DNA from: Erysipelotrichaceae bacterium
GTDB lineage: Bacteria; Bacillota_I; Bacilli_A; Erysipelotrichales; Erysipelotrichaceae
Reading direction: 5' to 3'
Length of the DNA stretch: 6,192 nt
Assembly: GCA_020026035.1 (NCBI GenBank)
Contig: JAHHRC010000077.1
Coordinates: 1-6,192, forward strand
The notes beneath the pieces are model-generated. The model had not been told where the DNA came from. It saw only the letters and a program-made list of their open reading frames with translations, and made no database searches. Position numbers and translations under genes: made by a program. Below, piece after piece: positions 1 through 6,165 of the stretch; the first letter of the stretch is position 1; every line of letters begins with the position of its first letter.

Positions 1-958
1 TAATTCCACCAACAACGACACTACCTGCATCAAGTGCTTCTGGACGTTCGGTACTTGTACGAATCAATACACCTGGGAAGTTTAGAATCGCCGATTCTTC
101 ACTCAATGTACCAGAGTCTGATAGTACACAGTAACTGTTCATTTGTAGCTTGTTGTAATCAAAGAATCCAAATGGCTTTAGATTACGAACAAGTGGATGG
201 AACTTAAAGTCACGCTTTTCAATAAACTTACGAGATCTTGGATGCGTCGAATAAATAACTGGCATTTGATACTTCTCAGCCGTCGCATTGATGGCATTCA
301 TCAATGACATGAAGTTATCTTCTAAGTCAATATTCTCTTCACGGTGAGCACTTACAAGAATATACTTGCCCTTTTCAAGACCTAATTCTTCTAAGACCTT
401 ACTTTCTTCGATTTGGTCCATATGCTTATGAAGCACTTCTGTCATAGGTGAACCAGTCACAAAGATTGTCTTGCCATCAATTCCTTCTTCCAATAGATAT
501 CTTCTACTATTTTCCGTATATGGTAAGTTAATATCAGAAATCGAATCGACAACCTTACGGTTAATCATTTCCGATACATTCCAATCCCAACAACGATTGC
601 CCGCTTCCATATGGAAGATTGGTGTCTTTAAACGCTTTGCACAAATCGCAGCTAATGCAGAGTTTGTATCACCTAAGACAAGAACAGCATCTGGTTGTTC
701 TTTGAGCATGACTTCATAGCTCTTTGCTAGAATGTTGCCCATAGTGTCACCTAAATGTTCACCAACACAATCTAAATAATAGTCTGGTTGACGTAAGTCT
801 AAATCCTTGAAGAAAATATCATTCAATGTTGGATCCCAGTTTTGACCTGTATGTACTAACACATGATCAAAGTAGCGATCACATGCCTTAATTGTCTCAC
901 TTAAACGAATGATTTCAGGTCTTGTACCTAAGATCGTCATCACTTTTAATTTACTCAT
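1..958 (-). CDS. capG: UDP-N-acetylglucosamine 2-epimerase family, CapG/WbjD/FnlC type (partial, 3' end missing)
   Basis: This would catalyse the last step of UDP-L-FucNAc synthesis: C2 epimerisation of the UDP-6-deoxy-L-talosamine derivative made by CapF, in the cytoplasm. My translation from the ATG at 958 gives 319 residues with no stop before the left edge. Relatives run to about 370-380, so the last 50-60 are outside. Visible are the N-terminal LGTRPEIIRL (10-19), TGQNWD (37-42), GDTNS (96-100), MEAGNRC (117-123), SEMINR (129-134), AHREEN (204-209) and DSGTLSEE (281-288). By alignment to E. coli WecB, Asp97, Glu118, Glu130 and His205 match the catalytic residues. The GNRC motif and position behind capE-capF favour the CapG branch over the plain WecB/MnaA branch that makes UDP-ManNAc. 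AGGAG at 966-970, 7 nt upstream, fixes the start. The gene lies 15 nt after capF. A small oddity is SEMINR where PEEINR is usual; the first, catalytic Glu is kept. Confidence 0.93.
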   Translation of the reverse strand, partial: MSKLKVMTILGTRPEIIRLSETIKACDRYFDHVLVHTGQNWDPTLNDIFFKDLDLRQPDYYLDCVGEHLGDTMGNILAKSYEVMLKEQPDAVLVLGDTNSALAAICAKRLKTPIFHMEAGNRCWDWNVSEMINRKVVDSISDINLPYTENSRRYLLEEGIDGKTIFVTGSPMTEVLHKHMDQIEESKVLEELGLEKGKYILVSAHREENIDLEDNFMSLMNAINATAEKYQMPVIYSTHPRSRKFIEKRDFKFHPLVRNLKPFGFFDYNKLQMNSYCVLSDSGTLSEESAILNFPGVLIRTSTERPEALDAGSVVVGGI

Positions 959-973
959 TGTACGTCTCCTAAC

Positions 974-2068
974 TTACACTTCTTCGTAATACGTATCTGG
1001 GTTATTTGGATCAAACAACTCATTACACCACATAACGGTTACCATATCCACATCACCAGTGTTTTCAATATTGTGGGTATAGCCTACTGGAATATCAATT
1101 ACTTGAAGCTTTTCACTACTTACTTCATATGTAATCACTTCTTCACTACCAATCTTACGGAAGCGAACTACTCCTTTACCACTTACTACAATGAACTTCT
1201 CATTCTTTGTATGGTGCCAGTGGTTTCCTTTTACGATACCAGGATGGGCAACATTAACAGATACTTGTCCATGTTCAAAGCTCTTTAACATCTCTGTAAA
1301 AGACCCTCTTTGATCCACATGCATATTCAAGTCATAAGAGAATTGATCTTCTGGTAAATAACTTAAATACGTAGAATACAACTTCTTTTCAAAGCCTTGC
1401 ATGTTAGGAACCATAAATGTATTTCGACTTTCTTTAAACTTATAAAGCAAGTCTACAAGTTCTCCTAAGCTTACATCGTATTGTGGTGTCACAGATAAAT
1501 ACGTTTCCGTTGGTGTTGTTCCAATGGAATCAATCATACAACGAACAATATCATCAATGTATACAAACGGAATGACTACACTTGGATCATTCACCGTAAT
1601 TTCTAAGTCATGGGCAATATTATGACAGAAGGTTGCTACAACAGAGTTGTAATTTGGTTTACACCACTTTCCAAAGGCATTGGCTAAACGATACACATAC
1701 ACCTTGGAATTGGTTTCAACGCCATATTGTAAGATATAGTCTTCGGCTTCTTTCTTACTCTTTCCATAGTCATTGTCACGCTCTGCTTGAATGCTCGATG
1801 TGATAAGAATTGGTATATTGCGATTTTCTTCCTTCATATAGCCTAATAATTGGGAAGTAAGATCAGCATTTCCTTCATAGAATTCTTTCACATCCTTGGG
1901 ACGATTAATCCCCGCTAGATGCATGACAAAATCACACTTAGCAACCAATTCTTTTAAAGGTTCTTTTGTGTCACGGTCAAACGGAATGACTTCATAGTCT
2001 CTTTCTTTCAGTGCAAGACATAGATTCTTTCCAATGAATCCACTTGCGCCTGTAACTAGAATTCTCAT
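974..2068 (-). CDS. capF: CapF-type bifunctional C3-epimerase/C4-reductase (SDR plus cupin) for UDP-L-FucNAc synthesis
   Basis: CapF acts on the 4-keto sugar from CapE: a cupin domain epimerises C3 and an SDR domain then reduces C4 with NADPH, giving the UDP-6-deoxy-L-TalNAc used by CapG (known from the S. aureus/WbjC family). Both domains are visible in the 364 residues. The N-terminal Rossmann fold has GASGFIG (7-13), LAGINRP (51-57) and a YxxxK pair at Tyr101/Lys105. The C-terminal cupin (about 245-364) has the full metal motif: His283-x-His285-x4-Glu290-x6-Gly297, then Pro327-x-Gly329-x2-His332-x3-Asn336. Length matches the family (about 370). The ATG overlaps the capE stop (ATGA, 2065-2068), with AGGGG at 2076-2080 inside capE as the ribosome site, so translation is probably coupled to capE. 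No damaged motif is seen. The domain pair is specific enough that other NAD-dependent epimerases are unlikely. Confidence 0.95.
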   Translation of the reverse strand: MRILVTGASGFIGKNLCLALKERDYEVIPFDRDTKEPLKELVAKCDFVMHLAGINRPKDVKEFYEGNADLTSQLLGYMKEENRNIPILITSSIQAERDNDYGKSKKEAEDYILQYGVETNSKVYVYRLANAFGKWCKPNYNSVVATFCHNIAHDLEITVNDPSVVIPFVYIDDIVRCMIDSIGTTPTETYLSVTPQYDVSLGELVDLLYKFKESRNTFMVPNMQGFEKKLYSTYLSYLPEDQFSYDLNMHVDQRGSFTEMLKSFEHGQVSVNVAHPGIVKGNHWHHTKNEKFIVVSGKGVVRFRKIGSEEVITYEVSSEKLQVIDIPVGYTHNIENTGDVDMVTVMWCNELFDPNNPDTYYEEV

Positions 2069-3108
2069 TCGGCATCCCCTTGGAATAGATCAAGCTTCAT
2101 TAATAATTTCTTCATACCAGCAACATCTAAACGTTCTGTGTTGTGTGAATCATATTCTTCCGCAACATCAATCTTCTTGTCGCCTTTGTTGAAGTACTTA
2201 TCATAGTTTAAGTTACGATTATCTGCTGGAATACGGTAGTAATCTCCCATATCTTCCGCACGAACCATTTCTTCACTTGTCACAAGAACTTCATATAGCT
2301 TTTCACCATGTCTTGAACCAATCGTTACCTTACCATTGTTGTTTGGACGTAATTCAAGAATCGCATCCGCTAATGTATCAATTGTCGCAGCTGGAGCCTT
2401 TTGTACGAAGGTATCCCCTTGTTCCCCATGAGCGAAGGCATACAATACCAATTCCACTGCATCGTCCAATGTCATCATGAAACGAGTCATATCTGGATTT
2501 GTTAGAGTCACTGGCTTTCCTGCTTTGATTTGGTCTAGGAATAGTGGAATAACAGAACCACGAGAAGCCATAACGTTACCATAACGTGTCAAACAGAACA
2601 CAGGATCTCCATCTTGCATCTGACGTGAACGAGCAACGACATTCTTTTCCATTAGAGCTTTTGTCATACCCATTGAGTTAATTGGGTAAGCTGCTTTATC
2701 TGTCGATAAGAAGATTGCCTTCTTAACACCATTGTTTACACAAGCAGACACAACGTTATTTGACCCAATGACATTTGTTTTTACAGCTTCCATGGGATAG
2801 AACTCACAAGATGGAACCTGCTTTAACGCAGCCGCATGGAAGACATAGTCAACTCCCTTAAATGCACCTTGGATGGAATCGTAGTCGCGCACATCACCAA
2901 TATAGAACTTCAATTTACCAGCAAGTTCTGGGAAGTTTGCTTGGTAATCATGACGCATATCATCTTGTTTCTTTTCATCACGTGATACTACACGGATTTC
3001 TTTTATTCCAGTTTTAAGGAAACGATCAGTAACAGCATGTCCAAAGGAACCTGTTCCTCCTGTAACCAATAAAACTTTACCATCAAACATTTTTTCTTCG
3101 TTAATCAT
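2065..3108 (-). CDS. capE: CapE-type UDP-GlcNAc 4,6-dehydratase/5-epimerase (first step to UDP-L-FucNAc)
   Basis: CapE starts the L-FucNAc branch in the cytoplasm: it removes water across C4-C6 of UDP-GlcNAc and inverts C5, giving an L-arabino 4-keto sugar for CapF. The 347 residues show an extended SDR Rossmann fold with TGGTGSFG (16-23), a RDEKKQDD stretch (43-50), GDVRD (71-75), HAAALKQVPSCEF (91-103), STDKAAYPINSMG (135-147) and RYGNVMASRGSVIPLF (175-190). In the active site Asp137 and Lys138 are present and Met146 stands where most SDRs have Tyr, as is usual for the CapE branch. The sequence closely resembles what I recall of S. aureus CapE, including SRDEKKQDD, ALKQVPSCEF and MASRGSVIPLF. 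The soluble form lacks membrane segments, unlike its upstream neighbour. The start at 3108 adds six residues before the MFDGK that opens most homologues; it is chosen because AGGAGG (3113-3118) fits only this ATG. The gene lies 8 nt after capD and its stop overlaps capF. Confidence 0.95.
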   Translation of the reverse strand: MINEEKMFDGKVLLVTGGTGSFGHAVTDRFLKTGIKEIRVVSRDEKKQDDMRHDYQANFPELAGKLKFYIGDVRDYDSIQGAFKGVDYVFHAAALKQVPSCEFYPMEAVKTNVIGSNNVVSACVNNGVKKAIFLSTDKAAYPINSMGMTKALMEKNVVARSRQMQDGDPVFCLTRYGNVMASRGSVIPLFLDQIKAGKPVTLTNPDMTRFMMTLDDAVELVLYAFAHGEQGDTFVQKAPAATIDTLADAILELRPNNNGKVTIGSRHGEKLYEVLVTSEEMVRAEDMGDYYRIPADNRNLNYDKYFNKGDKKIDVAEEYDSHNTERLDVAGMKKLLMKLDLFQGDAE

Positions 3109-3112
3109 ATAT

Positions 3113-3118
3113 CCTCCT
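3113..3118 (-). promoter_or_regulatory. Ribosome binding site of capE, overlapping the capD stop codon
   Basis: A perfect AGGAGG sits 4 nt before the capE ATG at 3108, a short spacing. Its first two bases are the last two of the capD TAG stop (3117-3119), so a ribosome finishing capD covers this site. The alternative in-frame ATG at 3090 lies 22 nt away with only purine-rich GAAGAAAAA before it, so this site decides the start. Confidence 0.75.
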
Positions 3119-4949
3119 AATGAATAACCTTCATGATTTCGTCATGAACGTTTTGTTTATTATCGACAGCTTCATGTAATCTTTCAAGTTTTTTATCAAT
3201 CTCTGCTTGTGCAAGACCACTTGCATACGATACATAAATCAAATCATTTTCCGTTTTTCCGTAATCATCTTTCTCATAGAGAAGTTCTTCATACATCTTT
3301 TCTCCTGGTCTTAATCCAGTGAATTGTATATCAATATCTTCATATGGAACAAGCCCGGATAATTTAATCAAGTTTTCTGCTAAATCAAGAATCTTAACCG
3401 GAGAACCCATATCTAGAATAAAGATTTCCCCTTGTTTTCCATAGACACCTGCTTGTAATACAAGTCGTGCTGCTTCAGGAATTGTCATAAAGTAGCGAAT
3501 GATATCTGGATGTGTTACTGTTACAGGTCCACCTGCTGCAATTTGGCGTTTAAATAACGGAATTACTGATCCATTTGAACCTAATACATTTCCGAAACGA
3601 ACAGCACAAAGTTCTGTTATACCATTGTTTCGATATCCTTGAATAATCAATTCACACATGCGCTTTGTCGCACCCATGACATTGGTTGGATTTACAGCTT
3701 TATCCGTTGAGATCAATACAAACTTTTCAACTTTGTTCGCAATTGCACATTGCACAACATTCAATGTCCCAAAGACATTGTTTTTAATAGCTTCACTTGG
3801 GCTATCTTCAACAAGTGGAACATGCTTATGCGCTGCCGCATGGAAGACAACATTTGGTTGATACGTTTGCATAATCGAATGAATTCTATCTTTCTCACGT
3901 ACAGAACCAATCAAACATGTCACAACTACATTTTCATCGACGATGTGATTGCGCTGTTTCATTCGCAATTCCATCTGTAAGTCATACATGCCATTTTCAT
4001 AAATATCGACAAGCACCAACTGTTTTGGTTTAAACTGAATGATTTGCCGAACAAGTTCGGAACCAATCGATCCACCTGCGCCTGTTACCATGATGACTTT
4101 ATTCGTCAAATATGAACCAATTCCTGCATTGTCTAATTTAATTTCACCACGACCTAACAAATCATCAATACTTACATCACGAATCTTCGCAACCGATTGA
4201 TCTCCCTTGCGCATTTCAATGGATAGAATCTGTGTCTTCAATCCTGCATCACGACACTTCATAATGAGTTGTTTTAATTCCCCTTGGGAGATATGTTTGA
4301 TCGCAATATATACGGAATCCACATTGTATTTTTCTTTAATCAACGCCAAATCATCGGTTGTACCAAGTACCGATAACCCAGCAATGATCTTTCCTTGTTT
4401 TAAAGGTGCATCATCCACAAATCCAACAACCTTTGTATCATAACGATCATTCATCATAAGGTCTTTTTGCGCAATCGCACCAGCACTACCAGCCCCAATA
4501 ATGACTGCTCGATGGCTACGATTCGATTGCATTTGTGACCGTCGATAGAAGCGATACAAAATCCGTACGCCCAACATAAAGAATACTTGCAATAACGCCG
4601 CAATCATTGGAACGCTTTTTGGATAAGACGGAATCTTTGTAAGCATCACAACACACAACCAGGTCACATTCGTACAAAGAATTGCCGCACAAACACGCAC
4701 CACTTCATCAATCGACACATATTGCCATAAGGTACGGTTCAACTTAAACACAAATAAAAATACTAAATTAATCAATACAACCCAATGCAAGTGATGGAAC
4801 ACTGCACGATAGGTTTCATAGGAATAAAGTGATCCATAATCCATACGGATATAATATGCAAACCAATATGCCAAACAAATGGATAGCGTATCAATGACCG
4901 CTAGAATCAATTCCCTTAGTTTTATTAATTTCTGACTTACTTTCTTCAT
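3117..4949 (-). CDS. capD: Membrane-anchored UDP-GlcNAc 4,6-dehydratase, CapD/PglF (FlaA1-like) family
   Basis: Proteins of this family convert UDP-GlcNAc to the UDP-4-keto-6-deoxy sugar at the inner face of the membrane. The 610 residues match the family's long form. Four hydrophobic segments at about 13-34, 52-70, 84-105 and 112-133 are followed by a CoA-binding/Rossmann-like domain with IIGAGSAG (150-157) and then the catalytic SDR domain with TGAGGSIGSE (289-298), HAAAHKHVPLVE (370-381), STDKAVNPTNVMG (414-426), RFGNVLGSNGSVIPLF (451-466) and GLRPGEKMYEELL (545-557). Asp416 and Lys417 are in place and Met425 replaces the usual Tyr, as in PglF. The start at 4949 has GGAGG at 4954-4958, 4 nt away. 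It follows an internal promoter (4974-4982) and leads capE-capF-capG. In S. aureus the same neighbour makes the precursor of UDP-D-FucNAc. Other possible end products are QuiNAc or di-N-acetylbacillosamine; no reductase, aminotransferase or acetyltransferase that would decide is in view. Confidence 0.92.
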   Translation of the reverse strand: MKKVSQKLIKLRELILAVIDTLSICLAYWFAYYIRMDYGSLYSYETYRAVFHHLHWVVLINLVFLFVFKLNRTLWQYVSIDEVVRVCAAILCTNVTWLCVVMLTKIPSYPKSVPMIAALLQVFFMLGVRILYRFYRRSQMQSNRSHRAVIIGAGSAGAIAQKDLMMNDRYDTKVVGFVDDAPLKQGKIIAGLSVLGTTDDLALIKEKYNVDSVYIAIKHISQGELKQLIMKCRDAGLKTQILSIEMRKGDQSVAKIRDVSIDDLLGRGEIKLDNAGIGSYLTNKVIMVTGAGGSIGSELVRQIIQFKPKQLVLVDIYENGMYDLQMELRMKQRNHIVDENVVVTCLIGSVREKDRIHSIMQTYQPNVVFHAAAHKHVPLVEDSPSEAIKNNVFGTLNVVQCAIANKVEKFVLISTDKAVNPTNVMGATKRMCELIIQGYRNNGITELCAVRFGNVLGSNGSVIPLFKRQIAAGGPVTVTHPDIIRYFMTIPEAARLVLQAGVYGKQGEIFILDMGSPVKILDLAENLIKLSGLVPYEDIDIQFTGLRPGEKMYEELLYEKDDYGKTENDLIYVSYASGLAQAEIDKKLERLHEAVDNKQNVHDEIMKVIH

Positions 4950-4973
4950 AAATCCTCCGTAATCAACACGCCT

Positions 4974-4982
4974 ATTATATCA
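4974..4982 (-). promoter_or_regulatory. Extended -10 promoter in front of capD-capE-capF-capG
   Basis: The minus strand reads TGATATAAT: a perfect TATAAT (4974-4979) with TG at the extended -10 position. No good -35 is found 16-18 nt upstream, which extended -10 promoters tolerate. Transcription would start near 4966-4968, giving a leader of about 18 nt that holds only the GGAGG of capD. The site lies just after the terminator at 5011-5042, so it would start a separate transcript for the sugar-nucleotide genes. Confidence 0.6.
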
Positions 4983-5010
4983 CAATCTACAATTTCATCG
5001 CACGAAATCT

Positions 5011-5042
5011 AAAAAGACAAAAAGGACGCATTGTGCATCCTT
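5011..5042 (-). terminator. Rho-independent terminator after the phosphoglycosyl transferase gene
   Basis: Directly after the TAG stop (5043-5045) the minus strand folds into a hairpin: GGATGCA (5034-5040), loop CAA (5031-5033), TGCGTCC (5024-5030). That is 7 bp with one G-U pair, extended by two A-U pairs using 5041-5042. It is followed by TTTTTGTCTTTTT (5011-5023). The T-run lies on the minus-strand side only, so it acts on transcripts from the transferase gene. It could be full or partial (attenuating) termination. Confidence 0.75.
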
Positions 5043-5645
5043 CTACTCATTTCCTCGAAATGGTTCCATTGTGACATGTTCACTCGCGGATATTCCATCC
5101 TTTTGGAATACCACTTTAATTGTTTTCAAACAAACCTTCACATCCATGATGAAACTGATATGATCCACATAATACACATCATAGGCAAACTTTTCTTGCC
5201 AAGAAATCGCATTTCTACCATTCGCTTGTGCTAGACCCGTTAACCCTGGTCGAACATCATGACGACGCATTTGTTCCTCGTTATATAACTCTAAATACGA
5301 TACAAGCAAAGGTCTTGGCCCCACAAAGCTCATATCTCCTTTTAGAATATTAAACAATTCTGGTAACTCATCTAGACTCGTAGACCGCAACCGTTTTCCA
5401 AATGGAGTCAACCGTTCTTCATCGCTTAATACATTTCCATTTGCATCTTTTTCATCTGTCATTGAGCGAAACTTATACATCGTGAAAATCTTGCCCTTAT
5501 ATCCAGGCCGTTCTTGTTTAAAGATTGCTGGTTTTCCTAGCTTACAAACCACAAGAACATATAACACAATATAAAGTGGCGATAACACCACAATCAAACT
5601 CAAACTCAACACAACATCTAACAACCGCTTTATTCCTTTGTACAT
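5043..5645 (-). CDS. Initiating phosphoglycosyl transferase (bacterial sugar transferase, PglC/CapM-like)
   Basis: This enzyme starts repeat-unit assembly by moving a sugar-1-phosphate from a UDP-sugar to undecaprenyl phosphate at the inner membrane face. The 200 residues are the minimal catalytic form, as in PglC and S. aureus CapM, without the extra membrane domain of WcaJ/WbaP. A hydrophobic N-terminal segment (about 8-34) contains the Ser22-Pro23 break of the re-entrant helix. Then come FKQERPG (42-48), YKFRSM (57-62), RSTSLDELPEL (87-97) with the catalytic Asp92-Glu93 pair, GDMSFVGPRP (103-112) and RPGLTGLAQ (132-140). The ATG at 5645 has AGAGG at 5652-5656, 6 nt away. The sugar moved cannot be read from the sequence. 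Next to a CapD-type dehydratase, D-FucNAc-1-phosphate (the CapM substrate) is a fair guess, with GlcNAc, QuiNAc or bacillosamine derivatives as alternatives. A terminator follows its stop, so it may be expressed separately from capD-G. Confidence 0.93.
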   Translation of the reverse strand: MYKGIKRLLDVVLSLSLIVVLSPLYIVLYVLVVCKLGKPAIFKQERPGYKGKIFTMYKFRSMTDEKDANGNVLSDEERLTPFGKRLRSTSLDELPELFNILKGDMSFVGPRPLLVSYLELYNEEQMRRHDVRPGLTGLAQANGRNAISWQEKFAYDVYYVDHISFIMDVKVCLKTIKVVFQKDGISASEHVTMEPFRGNE

Positions 5646-5704
5646 TCAATACCTCTATTATTTCCTTCTATTACTGAGCATCTTTCCCTTTGAATACGTC
5701 ATCT

Positions 5705-5821
5705 GATCTTAAATTTTTTAGGCAGCACAATCCATAAATCCCTTTATCCAATCCGTTGTCACACTGCATACAAACTTTGTTTCGGCACTTCTATCACAAA
5801 CTAACAATGCGCTTTAAGATC
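5705..5821. repeat. 9-bp inverted repeat pair (GATCTTAAA / TTTAAGATC), 99 nt apart
   Basis: GATCTTAAA at 5705-5713 is the exact reverse complement of TTTAAGATC at 5813-5821; the match stops at both ends. The pair encloses the minus-strand open stretch 5718-5813. It could be the ends of a tiny mobile-element remnant or the foot of a long RNA hairpin. The arms are AT-rich and short, so chance is quite possible. Confidence 0.3.
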
Positions 5822-5890
5822 TCAGTTTCTTATTTCCAAGAAGTGACATACTCTGGTAAGTACTAACGTTCAATCTTCCTTATCATCAGT

Positions 5891-5918
5891 TACATATTTA
5901 GTTTTAACTTGATGTCAA
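5891..5918 (-). promoter_or_regulatory. Candidate promoter for the phosphoglycosyl transferase gene
   Basis: A perfect TTGACA -35 box (5913-5918) is followed after 16 nt by TATGTA (5891-5896), which keeps the first three bases of TATAAT but lacks the final T. It would give a leader of about 240 nt before the ATG at 5645. The weak -10 makes this tentative. The TATAAT at 6091-6096 is an alternative with a perfect -10 but no -35. Confidence 0.35.
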
Positions 5919-6137
5919 TTACGTTAGCTATTCCACATAACAAAAATATACTTAACAATTAAGATCCATAAATAATCAACCATACAGTTATGCCAATCTC
6001 CAAATGAGTTTCTAAAGTTTTAATAGGGAATTTTATACTGAAATCTTCAGCTATCTCACTACAAATGTCCTCACCATATTTTCACAGTTGATTATACCCC
6101 ACATGGAAGCAAAAATATCTTATCAACCATGAATCTT

Positions 6138-6165
6138 TTAACTTTTACATTTAACATGATAAAAT
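6138..6165 (+). promoter_or_regulatory. Candidate divergent promoter pointing out of the right edge
   Basis: On the plus strand TTAACT (6138-6143) lies 16 nt before TAAAAT (6160-6165), with TG at 6157-6158 as an extended -10. Transcription would start near 6171-6173 and leave the window, so any gene it serves is not visible. If real, the capsule locus is flanked here by a divergently transcribed unit. Confidence 0.4.

Noticed and set aside
471..719. Plus-strand open frame of about 82 codons
   Set aside because: It lies antisense inside capG, whose motifs and catalytic residues are intact on the minus strand, and it resembles no protein I know.
3072..3090. Alternative capE start at the ATG at 3090 (MFDGK), which matches the usual N-terminus of homologues
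   Set aside because: The perfect AGGAGG at 3113-3118 is 22 nt from this ATG and 4 nt from the ATG at 3108; I kept 3108, but the shorter form cannot be excluded.
5031..5234. Plus-strand open frame of about 67 codons crossing the end of the transferase gene
   Set aside because: It is antisense to the conserved C-terminal part of the transferase and to its terminator hairpin, and has no recognisable motif.
5856..5867. Near-palindrome GTAAGTACTAAC as a possible operator
   Set aside because: Only the 6-bp AGTACT core plus flanking GT/AC are symmetric, there is one copy, and no regulator is in view; too short to support.
5730..5973. 10-bp direct repeat ATCCATAAAT at 5730-5739 and 5964-5973
   Set aside because: Two copies of a short AT-rich word in a 27-35% GC region are likely chance, and nothing at the copies looks like a duplication junction.
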